A stretch of DNA of 12,688 nt from Saccoglossus kowalevskii (taxonomy: Eukaryota > Hemichordata > Enteropneusta > Harrimaniidae), in contig NW_003150755.1 in assembly GCF_000003605.2 (NCBI RefSeq), positions 296,199 to 308,886 of the forward strand. The letters are read 5' to 3'. Both the position numbers and the translations under genes were made by a program. Positions within the stretch are counted from its first letter, which is position 1, and every line of letters starts with the position of its first letter. Shown here piece after piece: positions 1 through 8,312 of this stretch. The notes under the pieces are model-generated. The model searched no databases. It was not told where the DNA came from and saw only the letters and a list, made by a program, of their open reading frames with translations.

Positions 1-125
1 TCATGAGTCCCGAGTGACGACAACACACGCTAAAAATGCAAAGGTTCATGATAGACGCTTCTTTGTAAACAATGACATGTTATGCTCATCTGACGCATGC
101 GCAGGTGACGACCCTCCCACTTTAA
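1..125 (-). repeat. MITE-like element family A, copy 1, cut by the window edge
   Basis: Reverse-complemented, bases 1-104 align almost without gaps to the element at 3957-4055; both carry cataacatgtcattgtttac followed by aagcgtcta. The element ends at 121-125 in TTTAA. Its terminal stretch, gcgcaggtgacgaccctccc then actttaa (about 101-125), also matches the right end of the second copy (4070-4095) in direct orientation, so that stretch is a terminal inverted repeat of the family. The consensus end reads TTAAAGT-GGAG-GTCGTCACCTGCGC. TTAA ends suggest a TTAA-target DNA transposon derivative, but no transposase is present to assign a superfamily. The other half lies outside the window. Confidence 0.75.
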
Positions 126-277
126 TTAATGACTGTATGTACCAAGTCAAAACTTAGATACCAGTTATACATGATTTTCACAAGGTGGGAAAAACACTAA
201 ACAGCTGCCAACCATCCGATCAATCTTACGAATCAATTAAAAACATGTGGCAGCAATCAAAATAGAAACAGTGAATT

Positions 278-2284
278 TCACCTTGAAAACACTTTAACAC
301 TATGCATACCATCTGTTACTAAAACTTTACCATCAGCGTCAACAGTTACACCCATGGGGCGGTATACCCCATCGGCAAAACTGGCTACAGTGCTGATAAA
401 CTCACCATGTTTGTCGTACATCTGCACCCTTGACTCGCAAACATCACAGACATAAATATTATCATCTGCATCCATGGCAACTCCTTTGGCACTATCAACG
501 CCCTCAATTGGACATGACCTAAATTCAAACTTCCCATCAGGTGTTATAATCTGAATCTGCAGGTCATCAACCGAGACTATTAAACACCCTCTACTATCAA
601 TAGCAAGGTACATGGGATATTCCAACCGACATGAAATCATATCATCCCTCGTACAAATCGAGCTAATGTACCTGTAATTTGTCATCAGATAAGTTCTTAT
701 GCAATGCGCCTCCCGATCAACTACAAGTACGCAACCAGTCCTATGGTTGACAGCAATTCCCCACGGATTCTGTAACTGTTTCTTACCAAAACATTTTAGA
801 ACCTTTCCATATTCATTACACACAATCACCTGATTATTTCCCACATTATTTTCAAATGACCCATCTGTAATGAAGTATCTACCATCTACTGATGATGATA
901 TATCTATTGGCCTGGCCGGTTTACTGAACCCTGCAAGTTTAAACTGTAACTTCGATCTGCCGTTGCGGGCATCTATAACCTGTACTCTTGCATTATCGTG
1001 ATCTGCCACCGCAATATCACCATGTGCATTGACGCACAATCCAAGCGGTAGAGAGAACTTCCCCTGTTTTGTGCCTTTGCCACCAATGGTCTGCTGTAGT
1101 TTCATTGATCCACTCTCAGCGTCAACAGTTCGCTCTAGTTTCATTGGTGCACAAGCTCCACGAAGTGATGCATCATGGGAGTGCTGATCCGAACGAGACT
1201 CAGATTCTACCTCAGTGTTGTGAAACGTTCCCAGAGTTCCTTGCAGTTTGATGTCATTGGGGTGAAAAGATAGGAGTGAATTATTGTCACACTCCCATCC
1301 AAGATCAAGTGATATCACATATTCAATACGACGGACTGCCTCTTCCTTGTAGGACATTAACTGCGTAGCTATGCGATCTCTCAACATTTTTTCCATGTAT
1401 GTTATTAAAAGTGTCAGTTGTTCCATATTTGATTCAAGCATACGTACCTTTTTCACTGAATCCAATTTTTTATAATCAGTATTCAATTGATCCAAGAGAC
1501 TGCTTTCTTCCTGTTTAATTACTTTAGTCAATTTTCTAATAGTTTCCTGCGAATGTTTCTGTATCAGCCGTTTTTGCTGTAACTGTTGTTTCGATAATTC
1601 CTCTAATTTTTTTGTGACTATTTTTATTCGTCGTTTTTCCTCAGAGAGTTTGGTTTTCACTACTTTAAGGTTCTCAGTTGCCATCTTACAAAATTCCTCT
1701 GCCGCTCCTTTCAAATCTATCACTTGGTGACCTTTGTGATTTGACCCCAGACATGAAAGACAGATTGAAGTCTGGCAATCCTCACAGTAAAGCTCAATAA
1801 GTTTATCCTGGTGGGAAGTGCATGGGTCTGCGGGCAAAACAATCGACTTGTCTCGCAAATTTGACGTTTTAAAATCATCAACAGTCATAATACGATGTTG
1901 TCGACTAACAGGCGCTGTTCTGTGAGCTTTGGTGCACGTTGTACAGAAATCCATGGCACAGTCTACACACGTGTTTGTTGATGGGTTTTCTTGACAACCA
2001 TGGCATGTCCCATCACCTTGCGGTTGTTCCGGTTGCTTAAAAATGTCCATGACGGAATTGATTATCATACTTGGTGGGAAATCATGGCGAACGTTATTCA
2101 CGAAATGTTCTTGTCTGCAGTTAGGACATTTTATCGCGTCACGAGGTCCCTTCAACTTTACCAAACAGGGCAGGCAGAAAGAATGGTGACACGGTAAAAT
2201 CTTCGGATTCCTGTAACGCTCCAAGCAAATAGAACACGTCAGTAGATCTTCGGCAACCTTGTCAACAGACATGTTAGCAGCCAT
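278..2284 (-). CDS. TRIM-NHL family E3 ubiquitin ligase (RING, two B-boxes, coiled coil, NHL)
   Basis: The protein has 668 residues in one uninterrupted frame. A complete C3HC4 RING is seen: C17, C20, C32, H34, C37, C40, C53, C56. A complete type 1 B-box follows (C94, C97, C106, C109, C114, C117, H121, H130), then a type 2 B-box (C155, H158, C167, C170, C175, C178, H183, H186). A Lys/Glu/Gln-rich coiled coil spans about 190-310. After a polar linker, about six NHL-like blades fill 403-668, with recurring patterns such as PLGLCVNAHGDIAVADHD, PWGIAVN and PMGVTVDADGKVLVTD. No filamin-type domain is seen between coil and NHL, unlike TRIM2/3/71. Family knowledge: the RING recruits E2-ubiquitin, the coil dimerises, and the NHL propeller binds protein or RNA; the target here is unknown. 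The start is the first ATG, in strong context (A at -3, G at +4). No intron is needed, as is common in expanded invertebrate TRIM sets. A possible ATTAAA polyadenylation signal on this strand is at 121-126, inside the MITE. Orthology to a named TRIM cannot be set. Confidence 0.93.
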   Translation of the reverse strand: MAANMSVDKVAEDLLTCSICLERYRNPKILPCHHSFCLPCLVKLKGPRDAIKCPNCRQEHFVNNVRHDFPPSMIINSVMDIFKQPEQPQGDGTCHGCQENPSTNTCVDCAMDFCTTCTKAHRTAPVSRQHRIMTVDDFKTSNLRDKSIVLPADPCTSHQDKLIELYCEDCQTSICLSCLGSNHKGHQVIDLKGAAEEFCKMATENLKVVKTKLSEEKRRIKIVTKKLEELSKQQLQQKRLIQKHSQETIRKLTKVIKQEESSLLDQLNTDYKKLDSVKKVRMLESNMEQLTLLITYMEKMLRDRIATQLMSYKEEAVRRIEYVISLDLGWECDNNSLLSFHPNDIKLQGTLGTFHNTEVESESRSDQHSHDASLRGACAPMKLERTVDAESGSMKLQQTIGGKGTKQGKFSLPLGLCVNAHGDIAVADHDNARVQVIDARNGRSKLQFKLAGFSKPARPIDISSSVDGRYFITDGSFENNVGNNQVIVCNEYGKVLKCFGKKQLQNPWGIAVNHRTGCVLVVDREAHCIRTYLMTNYRYISSICTRDDMISCRLEYPMYLAIDSRGCLIVSVDDLQIQIITPDGKFEFRSCPIEGVDSAKGVAMDADDNIYVCDVCESRVQMYDKHGEFISTVASFADGVYRPMGVTVDADGKVLVTDGMHSVKVFSR

Positions 2285-2365
2285 GGTCGGATATGCTTTG
2301 TTGGTGAGAGCGATTTAGAAACTTGTAAAACAACGTACACCAGACTTCAACACAGCGAACTGAAC

Positions 2366-2448
2366 ATAAATACGCACGACATAAGACGTAAAGAGAGGGC
2401 GCTAGATAAATTCACGAAGATCTCACGCGAACTGAAGAAGTCACGCGA
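2366..2448 (-). promoter_or_regulatory. Possible upstream promoter region of the TRIM gene
   Basis: On the minus strand a TATTTAT box lies at 2366-2372, 82 bases before the ATG, a distance that would allow a short 5' UTR. Further upstream the octamer tcacgcga occurs twice, at 2423-2430 and 2441-2448, with start points 18 bases apart, which could be a paired factor site. A gagagggcgc stretch near 2392-2401 lies between. These are sequence resemblances only; no initiator stands out. Confidence 0.25.
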
Positions 2449-3180
2449 CATACATTTCTTGAAATACTATTGTAAATAAGTAAGGCTGTGATCCCGGGGT
2501 GTGATAGAACTGATTAATGATCATTTCAGACTAGTTTGTTAGGTCTTATGCCACTAATTGTCCTATCAGCGTTCGTTGTTGCTGTTTTAGGTTTTATTTC
2601 ACCGATTTTTATCTGAAACGCGCGTATGAGGGCGTACTTCAATTACGTCAGCTGTTAGCCTTGTGTGCCGGCGACCTGTGGGACTGGGCTCAGACAACTT
2701 ATAGTATTACTAGTAGTAGTCTGAGGTCCGGGCAACTCTTTCAAACTGGCTACGCTTCTGAGAATATTGAAGGTAGAAAGACTGAATGTATGTTCCATAC
2801 AAGTGGTTTCAACAAATTAAAACAATATTTCGATCCTTGTAAACCCATCTTTTTGAGAAATTCATCAAAACGCTAACAATGTCGTCTATGGAGTTGTATT
2901 TTGTAGTATGAGACATGTTCAGTGTCTTTGCTTATTCACGAAGCGTATATTACATCCATTATCTATTTTACAATACAGTCGCATGTGGAAGTAGCCATTG
3001 TTGGGTGTATGGTCAATCAAAGACAGTAGTAAAGAATGTCTAATGTCTTTTGTCACGGTTCATTTCAGTAAATATTCCGAATAAACCGGGCATATACTAG
3101 TACATTTCTAATAGTTGATAGTTAAATGCACTAAACTTAAGCGAAACGAGTCAGAAAATGTAAAGCTGTTACCTACGCAT
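2449..3180. other. Intergenic stretch, no gene recognised
   Basis: Six-frame reading gives only short frames without recognisable motifs; the longest, 71 codons at 2661-2876, shows no domain. No tRNA-like or rRNA-like sequence is visible. The last 20 bases (3161-3180, taaagctgttacctacgcat) resemble a gapped version of the family A MITE end (TTAAAG...GTCACCTGCGCAT), which may mark the other side of the element split by the LINE tail. Confidence 0.5.
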
Positions 3181-3955
3181 AAATTTAGTCAACGTAAATA
3201 TAAAGTAAAAAATAAAATTATTAAAAGTAAATGGTTTAAACAAATTTGATTTGATATTAAAATATATAAACCATTCTTATCTTTTAAACGAAACAAATAT
3301 TATCTCGCTCATTATCAAAATTAAAAACAGTTGATGAGAAATTAAAAGAAGAGTTTACAACTGAGTGGAAAAATGAAATTAATAATGACAACAGGAAGTA
3401 AATCAAGTTCTAAAAATACACTAAGAACCTACAAACTTTTAAAAACCAAAATAGAACAAGAAAACTACTTAACAATTATGAAAAACAGTGAACTTCGCAA
3501 AATGTAGACTTGGCAACCACTGTCTGAAAATTGAAACAGGTCGGCATACGGGATTGGATTTTAAAGACAGAATCTGCAATATGTGCAACAATGATCATAT
3601 TGAAGATGAACAACATTTTGTCACAAATTGTCCTCGTTACAATGAAATAAGGTTGAAAATTTACATTGTAGCTAATAAATGTATACCAAGTTTTGACAAA
3701 TTTAGTAATGAAAATAAATCCATATCATTACTAAGTGATGAGAAAATGTCAAATACTTTAGCACAATATTAAAAAACCTTCATAAACTAAGCCAGTAACA
3801 CATTCCTTGTATAACATTTTTTTTTCTTTATGTTTTTTGTTTCTTTACTTTTCATGTAGTTATTTTTCTTTTACTAATATCTGATTTGTAACTCTTTTCA
3901 TTCACTCCGGTGGATGTTGTGTGTTAATAAATAAATAAAATAAATAAATAAAGTA
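3181..3955 (+). mobile_element. 3' tail of a non-LTR retrotransposon (LINE)
   Basis: The stretch holds decayed C-terminal reverse-transcriptase-polyprotein coding sequence (about 3315-3772), then a T-rich 3' untranslated part, then a short-repeat tail of aataaataaataaaataaat type at 3926-3952. A 3' end made of short tandem TAAA-like repeats is typical of several LINE clades. The left limit is uncertain: it is set where the family A-like end stops at gcat (3177-3180), which recurs at 3957-3960 just after the tail and could be a four-base target duplication. Only the 3' end is present, as expected of a 5'-truncated insertion. Confidence 0.7.
3315..3772 (+). pseudogene. Frameshifted C-terminal LINE polyprotein remnant
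   Basis: Three successive frames carry collinear pieces of a typical LINE C-terminus. The first (3315-3401) contains EEFTTEWKNEINN and ends at TAA 3399-3401. The second (3394-3507) contains NTLRTYKLLKTKIEQENYL and ends at TAG 3505-3507. The third (from about 3494) contains KCRLGNHCLKIETGRH followed by a zinc-knuckle-like C-x2-C-x9-H-x4-C, starting at CNMC, then a CPRYNEIR motif, and stops at 3770-3772. The order W...LRTY.LFK...E.YL...IE.GR...C..C...H....C is the one seen near the end of many LINE ORF2 proteins. Two frame changes in under 200 bases mean it is dead. The third frame alone opens with GTG, not ATG, so it should not be read as a gene. Confidence 0.75.
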
Positions 3956-3956
3956 G

Positions 3957-4095
3957 GCATGCGTCAGGTGGCCATAACATGTCATTGTTTACAAACAAGC
4001 GTCTACCCATGAGCCTTTGCGTTCTCAGCATGTGTTGTTATCATCGCTCAATTACTAGTACCGTGCGTGCGCAGGTGACGACTCTCCGACTTTAA
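3957..4095 (+). repeat. MITE-like element family A, copy 2, left end missing
   Basis: Bases 3957-4055 match the reverse complement of 1-104 (shared gcatgcgtcag, cataacatgtcattgtttac, aagcgtcta, cctttgc and tgtgttgt). The right end, gcgcaggtgacgactctccg then actttaa at 4070-4095, is the terminal inverted repeat. The corresponding left repeat is absent because the LINE tail adjoins at 3956. Full length would be near 160 bases by joining information from both copies. No coding capacity. Confidence 0.75.
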
Positions 4096-4695
4096 CAATA
4101 TAATAAATCACAATGAATCACAAACAAGTGAATTTAAAGCCCTTTGAATATCCCTAGAACATCAAATCTGCTGGAAATAAATACCGTAACGGTGAATATT
4201 TCCTCGATCCTTCATACTCTCGGGCTGACATCCGGGTATTTTCATCGCCTGACTATCATCAAGGTGAAAATAAAGACCGAAAACTCCCAGAAAACGGTAC
4301 TCCCTTCAATAGTAAATACAAGATTACCCCTACATATGAAACATATATAAATTTGGTTGCTCAGGAAAACTTTAAAGTTGAATTTGTTCTGTTTCTTCGA
4401 CTTTTAAGTATCTGGCTCAGCTTCACCGGCGTAATACAGCAGCTCGCACACAGCCCATAGAAATACATGGCAGAGTGGTGCGCGTCTTAGCACCATGAAA
4501 CGTTCTGTATGCGGCAACATAGGACTGTTTTGTTAAAAATAAAAATCGAAGAAAAAAATCGATATAGTTGCTACAGCTGTAAAGAAGCTGTTACAGGTCC
4601 GCGAAACCGGGTTGTTTTCTGCCAAAGACGTTGGTGTTCAAGTTAGCGTTACGTTGATTGGTTTCAACGCGGTCACGTGATGATGAATAAAGCTC
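4096..4695. other. Intergenic stretch, nothing recognised
   Basis: Short frames only, the longest 68 codons at 4144-4350, with no recognisable domain. No repeat shared with the rest of the window was noticed until the duplicated upstream region begins at about 4696. Confidence 0.5.
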
Positions 4696-5705
4696 ATTAT
4701 TTACTTAGGTCAATAACAAAAATCCAGTGACCTCGATTTAATTTATACGCATGCCCAATGTTTACAGAAAACAAAACAAAATGCATATCGATCAAAACGT
4801 GCGATAATTGTTGAATAATTATCCGAGAAAAAAAAACCCGGAGAATTTCGATGTTTCGTATCAATCTTAGACAACAGGTCTGATTTTGATTGTTTTGTTC
4901 TCGGATAACATGGTTTAAGTTGAGGCAAAGTGTGGGACACTTGTTACAACTGTACTTCTGAATGTTTTAAGACAACGCCGTAAATACTAGTACATTGATA
5001 CACAGAATAGTCATTGTCCTCAGCGGACATGAATTAGTTTCAGACAATATACAATGTTCACTTTTGGTCTGGAAAGCAATTATCAGCTCATATTAATTTA
5101 TTGAAACAGTCAGGAGAAAAAATATACGTAAATAACATTGCTTTGTCTGATCATCATTAATTAAACAGAGGTTTCAACTTCGTTACTCAAAGACGGAAAC
5201 AAAAGTTTAGCCGACTTACAATTTCAAACACCCAGATCTCACCGACTGTGTTCTTTTTATGACATCAGACAAACCTAGCAGTGTACTTGCGTTATGCTTC
5301 AAAAAAAACCAAGAGAAGCTTAAAATTATTGTGAATACTACGAAATTTGTATTAGACGTAATTTATGTACTTTTTAACGACAGTTTCTTTATATGCACGT
5401 ATATGTATTTAAATGTGTTTGATTCCCGACAACGTTTTCAAAAAAAAAAAAAAAATATCCAGGATCCCATACGCGGCATATTTTTAATACTCGTTCGATC
5501 TTTCTATCTTAATAATAACGAAACGTGTGTAATTAAGCTGGTAGTCAAAATTCAGACGAATGAGAGAGCAGGAATCGTGCTGAACACATTTTAAATTAGT
5601 AATATTCTGATTTTAGCGGGCGCGGATTAGTAATACGACTATACCATGAAATGGCGTCCAATACCGAGACCCATATATGCACTGCAGCTTATTGACTTGA
5701 ACGTT
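4696..5705 (+). repeat. Duplication unit A: ASMT-like upstream region plus gene relic
   Basis: Two blocks of this unit recur ahead of the intact gene. Bases 4696-4826 match 5705-5825 (shared ctcgatttaattt and gataattgttgaataatta). Bases 5458-5635 match 5842-6030 (shared atcttaataataacgaa, tagtcaaaattca and attttaaattagtaatattc). The middle (4816-5300) instead matches 7527-7850 in unit C (shared tcgatgtttcg, gttgaggca, tgtacttgcg). A 9-A tract lies at 4828-4836 and a 16-A tract at 5440-5455, bounding the part missing from unit B. The 111-codon frame at 5259-5594 runs through the A tract and is not kept in the other units, so it is not called as a gene. Confidence 0.75.
5651..5705 (+). pseudogene. 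Relic of the 5' end of an ASMT-like gene
   Basis: Starting from atggcgtccaa at 5651 the sequence follows the first codons of the intact genes: M-A-S-N, then T-E-T-H-I-C-T-A-A and, after a shift, I-D-L-N. Relative to the gene at 6104 it lacks 24 bases (codons 5-12) and has one extra T near 5690 that breaks the frame. Matching stretches include gagaccca, tatgca, gcagct and acttgaac; the last agrees with the copy at 11881 better than with the one at 6104. About 44 bases just before the ATG, present ahead of the intact gene and including its TATA-like box, are also missing. Homology stops near 5705, where unit B begins. This is a non-functional stub left at a duplication junction. Confidence 0.7.
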
Positions 5706-6030
5706 ATAATTTACTCGGGTGAATAATGAAATTATTCCAATGAACTCGATTTAATTTAACGCAATTAAAAAAAAAATGCCATCACATATCGGTCAAAACG
5801 ATAATTGTTGAATAATTATTCGAGAATTCAAGATAAAAATCTCCAGGAACCCACGAAGATTACTCCCATTACAAATGTGTGTTTTTAATATTAGAACTTT
5901 CCATCTTAATAATAACGAACCTATGTAATTAAGCTTGTAGTCAAAATTCAAACGAATGGAAGAGCACGAATCGTGGAAAGCGCATTTTAAATTAGTAATA
6001 TTCTAATTTTAGCGGGTGCAGATTAGTAAA
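5706..6030 (+). repeat. Duplication unit B: shortened upstream region of the intact ASMT-like gene
   Basis: Bases 5706-5825 match 4696-4826 and bases 5842-6030 match 5458-5635, both in direct orientation and in the same order. The roughly 615 bases between those blocks in unit A are absent here. The breakpoints in unit A lie next to two A tracts, suggesting a deletion through recombination or slippage between them. No gene is seen inside. Confidence 0.7.
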
Positions 6031-6037
6031 CCCACAC

Positions 6038-6067
6038 TATAACCACCTGTTCCGTGTTGAGAACAGT
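6038..6067 (+). promoter_or_regulatory. Possible TATA box and initiator of the intact ASMT-like gene
   Basis: A tataac sequence begins at 6038, and an initiator-like acagtatt follows with its A at 6065, 27 bases downstream. That would give a 5' UTR of about 39 bases before the ATG at 6104. The TATA match is imperfect. The region differs from the promoter ahead of the copy at 11881. Confidence 0.35.
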
Positions 6068-6103
6068 ATTTTCTGAGCTCTGAAAAGGCGAATATACCTT
6101 GAA

Positions 6104-7126
6104 ATGGCATCCAACTTGTACAATTTGTTGATGTCCTATACGAAGACCCAAGTATGCTTTACAGCTATTGAGTTGACCTTGTTTGATATACTGGAAGGTG
6201 GACCCAGGAGTGTCAAACAAGTGTTAGAAATGGTAGAGGCAGACGCCGACCGTATAGAATGCATACTCAACGCGTGTGTTGGAATGGGACTGTTGGAGAA
6301 AATACATATGGCTAATGTTGATGGAGATTGCCTATTCCGCAATACGCCCGTGTCGAAGAAATATCTGACTTCATCAAGCCCGTTGTCAATGCTTCCTATT
6401 TTTAATGGGGCCAGTCGAATTGATTACCAATTGGTTGGCAACTTGACTCATGCAGTGAGAGAAGGCAAATCACAAATACCGCGAGTGTATGGCAGCCGCA
6501 ATTACTTCGACGAACTTTATCGCGATCCCAATGAAATGAAAGCATTCATGGCAGAAATGCATTCAACAATAACCGTGCTTATGCGTGAACTGGTAACTCT
6601 GTTCGATTTGTCGCATTACACAAATGCGTGCGATGTCGGTGGTTGTACCGGTGCATTGGCTTACGCCTTCGCCGCCAAATACCCCAAGATGACGTTAGCG
6701 GTACTGGATATTCCTGACGTTATTGCACTAGCAGGTCACTTCACGCCAATCGACCCGAAGTCGGAAAGAGTAACATTCATAGCTTGCGATTTCTTTGCTG
6801 GCCCGTTTCCGAACAGCGATTTGTTCGTTTTAAGTAATATATTACATGACTGGTCTGACGATCGTATTGGGGGAATTTTAACGAAGGCATACAATGCATT
6901 GGATTCTGGAGGTGCCATACTTATCATAGAAGCTCTGTATGATGACGATAAAACAGGTCCCATCACAACAACTGCTCTTTGCATGGTGATGATGGCAACT
7001 TTCGATGGAGGGAAGCAGAGAAGCGCCCACGAAATAACGCAGCTTCTGGAAAAGCATGGATTTGTTGACGTACAAGTGAAAAGAAGTGGTATTGTCCACG
7101 ATGCAATTTTGGCAAAGAAAATGTGA
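6104..7126 (+). CDS. ASMT-like SAM-dependent O-methyltransferase, intact copy
   Basis: The 340-residue protein is of the usual length for the acetylserotonin/hydroxyindole O-methyltransferase family (methyltransferase family 2). An N-terminal winged-helix dimerisation domain covers about 5-90 (LFDIL, ADRIECILNACVGMGLLEK, KYLTSSSPLS). The catalytic Rossmann domain covers about 105-335. Visible motifs are SAM motif I DVGGCTG (177-183), the ribose-binding acidic residue in LDIPDV (D202), CDFF (228-231), HDW (248-250) with the His that acts as general base in this family, E276 in IIEALYD, and GGKQRSAHE (302-310). Family members move a methyl group from SAM to a hydroxyl of a small aromatic compound; ASMT itself makes melatonin from N-acetylserotonin. 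The substrate here cannot be told, so no symbol is given. The start has good context (G at -3, G at +4) and aligns with the ATG of the copy at 11881. There is no intron in the coding region. A AATAAA follows at 7337. Confidence 0.93.
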   Translation: MASNLYNLLMSYTKTQVCFTAIELTLFDILEGGPRSVKQVLEMVEADADRIECILNACVGMGLLEKIHMANVDGDCLFRNTPVSKKYLTSSSPLSMLPIFNGASRIDYQLVGNLTHAVREGKSQIPRVYGSRNYFDELYRDPNEMKAFMAEMHSTITVLMRELVTLFDLSHYTNACDVGGCTGALAYAFAAKYPKMTLAVLDIPDVIALAGHFTPIDPKSERVTFIACDFFAGPFPNSDLFVLSNILHDWSDDRIGGILTKAYNALDSGGAILIIEALYDDDKTGPITTTALCMVMMATFDGGKQRSAHEITQLLEKHGFVDVQVKRSGIVHDAILAKKM

Positions 7127-7336
7127 TGAGTAGGAATGGGTTAACTCACGAGTATTCAATCTGTGTAGGTACCAGTATATATATGGGCGAGGCCATGTTG
7201 TCTCTTGTGATTTCTAATATTATTATTATGATTTATTTGTTGATATTTCAATGGCAAATATACAAAACATATTCATTTAAGTTTCTCAACTTTACAACAA
7301 AAAGCTCAACTAATACAACAATTTCCGATCAGTAGG

Positions 7337-7342
7337 AATAAA
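7337..7342 (+). promoter_or_regulatory. Polyadenylation signal AATAAA of the ASMT-like gene
   Basis: A canonical AATAAA lies 211 bases after the stop codon at 7126, before the MITE at 7379. It is the first AATAAA seen after the gene, giving a 3' UTR of about 230 bases. Chance occurrence in AT-rich DNA cannot be excluded. Confidence 0.5.
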
Positions 7343-7378
7343 TTACGCAGTTGCAGACATTATGCATTTAAACTAGAA

Positions 7379-7513
7379 TTTAAAGCGCGGTGGTCGTCGC
7401 GCAGCGCGTGTTCGAATTTCATGTATATAAACAATGTATTTTACACGCGTTGTATACGTCGCTATGAGTCCCATATCGAACAGGACGCGGCGCGACGACT
7501 GCCGCCCTTTAAA
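7379..7513. repeat. Palindromic MITE-like element, family B
   Basis: The left end reads tttaaagcgcggtggtcgtc then gcgcagcgcgtgttcgaa. The reverse complement of the right end reads tttaaagggcggcagtcgtc then gcgccgcgtcctgttcga. The two arms are thus near-identical inverted repeats of about 38 bases around a short AT-rich centre, bounded by TTTAAA on both sides. It is GC-rich at the ends against AT-rich surroundings. No coding capacity. The terminal pattern TTTAAAG..CGG.AGTCGTC resembles that of family A, so the two may belong to one superfamily using TTAA targets. Confidence 0.8.
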
Positions 7514-7526
7514 CAAGAATTAACAC

Positions 7527-7862
7527 TATAATTAATTCGAGGTTACAACTGGAAAAAAAACGTAGATTGTCGATGTTTCGGATCGATATTACACAGTATA
7601 GAAATCCGGTATAATTTTGGTTTTTATTTCCATAAAGAGGCAAAGTTGAGGCAAGTAGCAATAAAACGAAACTGTATTTTTGAAAATTATCAGACAACGA
7701 TGTGAAGGCATTGATGTACGGAAATGGTCAACAAACATGAATCAAAATCAAGCTCCAAACTTGGATTGTACCCACCTTTAGTTTCCCTGGAAACAGATAA
7801 CAACACACAATCGCAGAAAAACATAGCATTGTACTTGCGCTGTGCTTTTCAAAAAATGTGAA
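7527..7862 (+). repeat. Duplication unit C: partial ASMT-like upstream region
   Basis: In direct orientation this stretch follows unit A from about 4816 to 5310: an A tract after attcgag, tcgatgtttcg, gaggcaaagttgaggca, aactgta with cagacaacg, and agcattgtacttgcgctgtg near 7824 against agcagtgtacttgcgttatg near 5277. Several gaps are needed in the middle, so it is older or more eroded than the A-B pair. No ASMT coding sequence adjoins it directly; the next copy is 4 kb downstream, beyond the minisatellite. It retains the segment that unit B lost. Confidence 0.6.
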
Positions 7863-8312
7863 ATTTGTGTCTTTTATTAATCTTAATATTGACAACAGAA
7901 TATGTATCACTGTAGAGTGGTCGGTCAGATACCGTGCTGATCGCATTTTTATTAGTAAAAATATATTAAAAACAATTTCAAAAATACAAATATTTGTTTT
8001 TATCTATTCCATATGCTTCTTTTCGTTTTGCAACAGCCAAATTCATATAGTAAATAGGCAGACATATTCGTGATATGTGTAAATTTTAAGACAGTTTAGG
8101 TTGTTGACCTGTATACGATTTTAAACTCGAAATATGCTGCATAGTTCCAACAAAAACTTAACATTGGTTAGTTTCATGTTCCATCCACTTTATATGTATG
8201 TATACTATTATGGCACTGTATATGGCCCATCACGAGCCTGCCTACTTTGAAATGAGAATTAAAACTTTAAATACATTTAGCAGTGGCACTCAAATGCAGC
8301 TTAGGATGTACC
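7863..8312. other. Intergenic stretch, nothing recognised
   Basis: AT-rich sequence without a convincing frame, RNA gene or repeat. An open frame that starts at 8198 and runs into the minisatellite has no recognisable domain in its unique first part. No left-hand family B element end is seen before the minisatellite. Confidence 0.5.

Noticed and set aside
1069-2197. Plus-strand frames opposite the TRIM gene (1069-1251, 1991-2197)
   Set aside because: They are antisense shadows of a well-supported coding region.
3488-3772. 94-codon frame as an independent gene
   Set aside because: It lacks an ATG start, and LINE C-terminal sequence continues upstream in two other frames, so it is a retrotransposon remnant.
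5259-5594. 111-codon frame
   Set aside because: It crosses a 16-A tract, encodes no recognisable motif and is not preserved in the duplicated units B and C.
6023-7159. Minus-strand frames opposite the intact ASMT-like gene
   Set aside because: They have no domains and mirror the conserved plus-strand gene; the equivalent frame at 11913-12119 arises only because the copies are alike.
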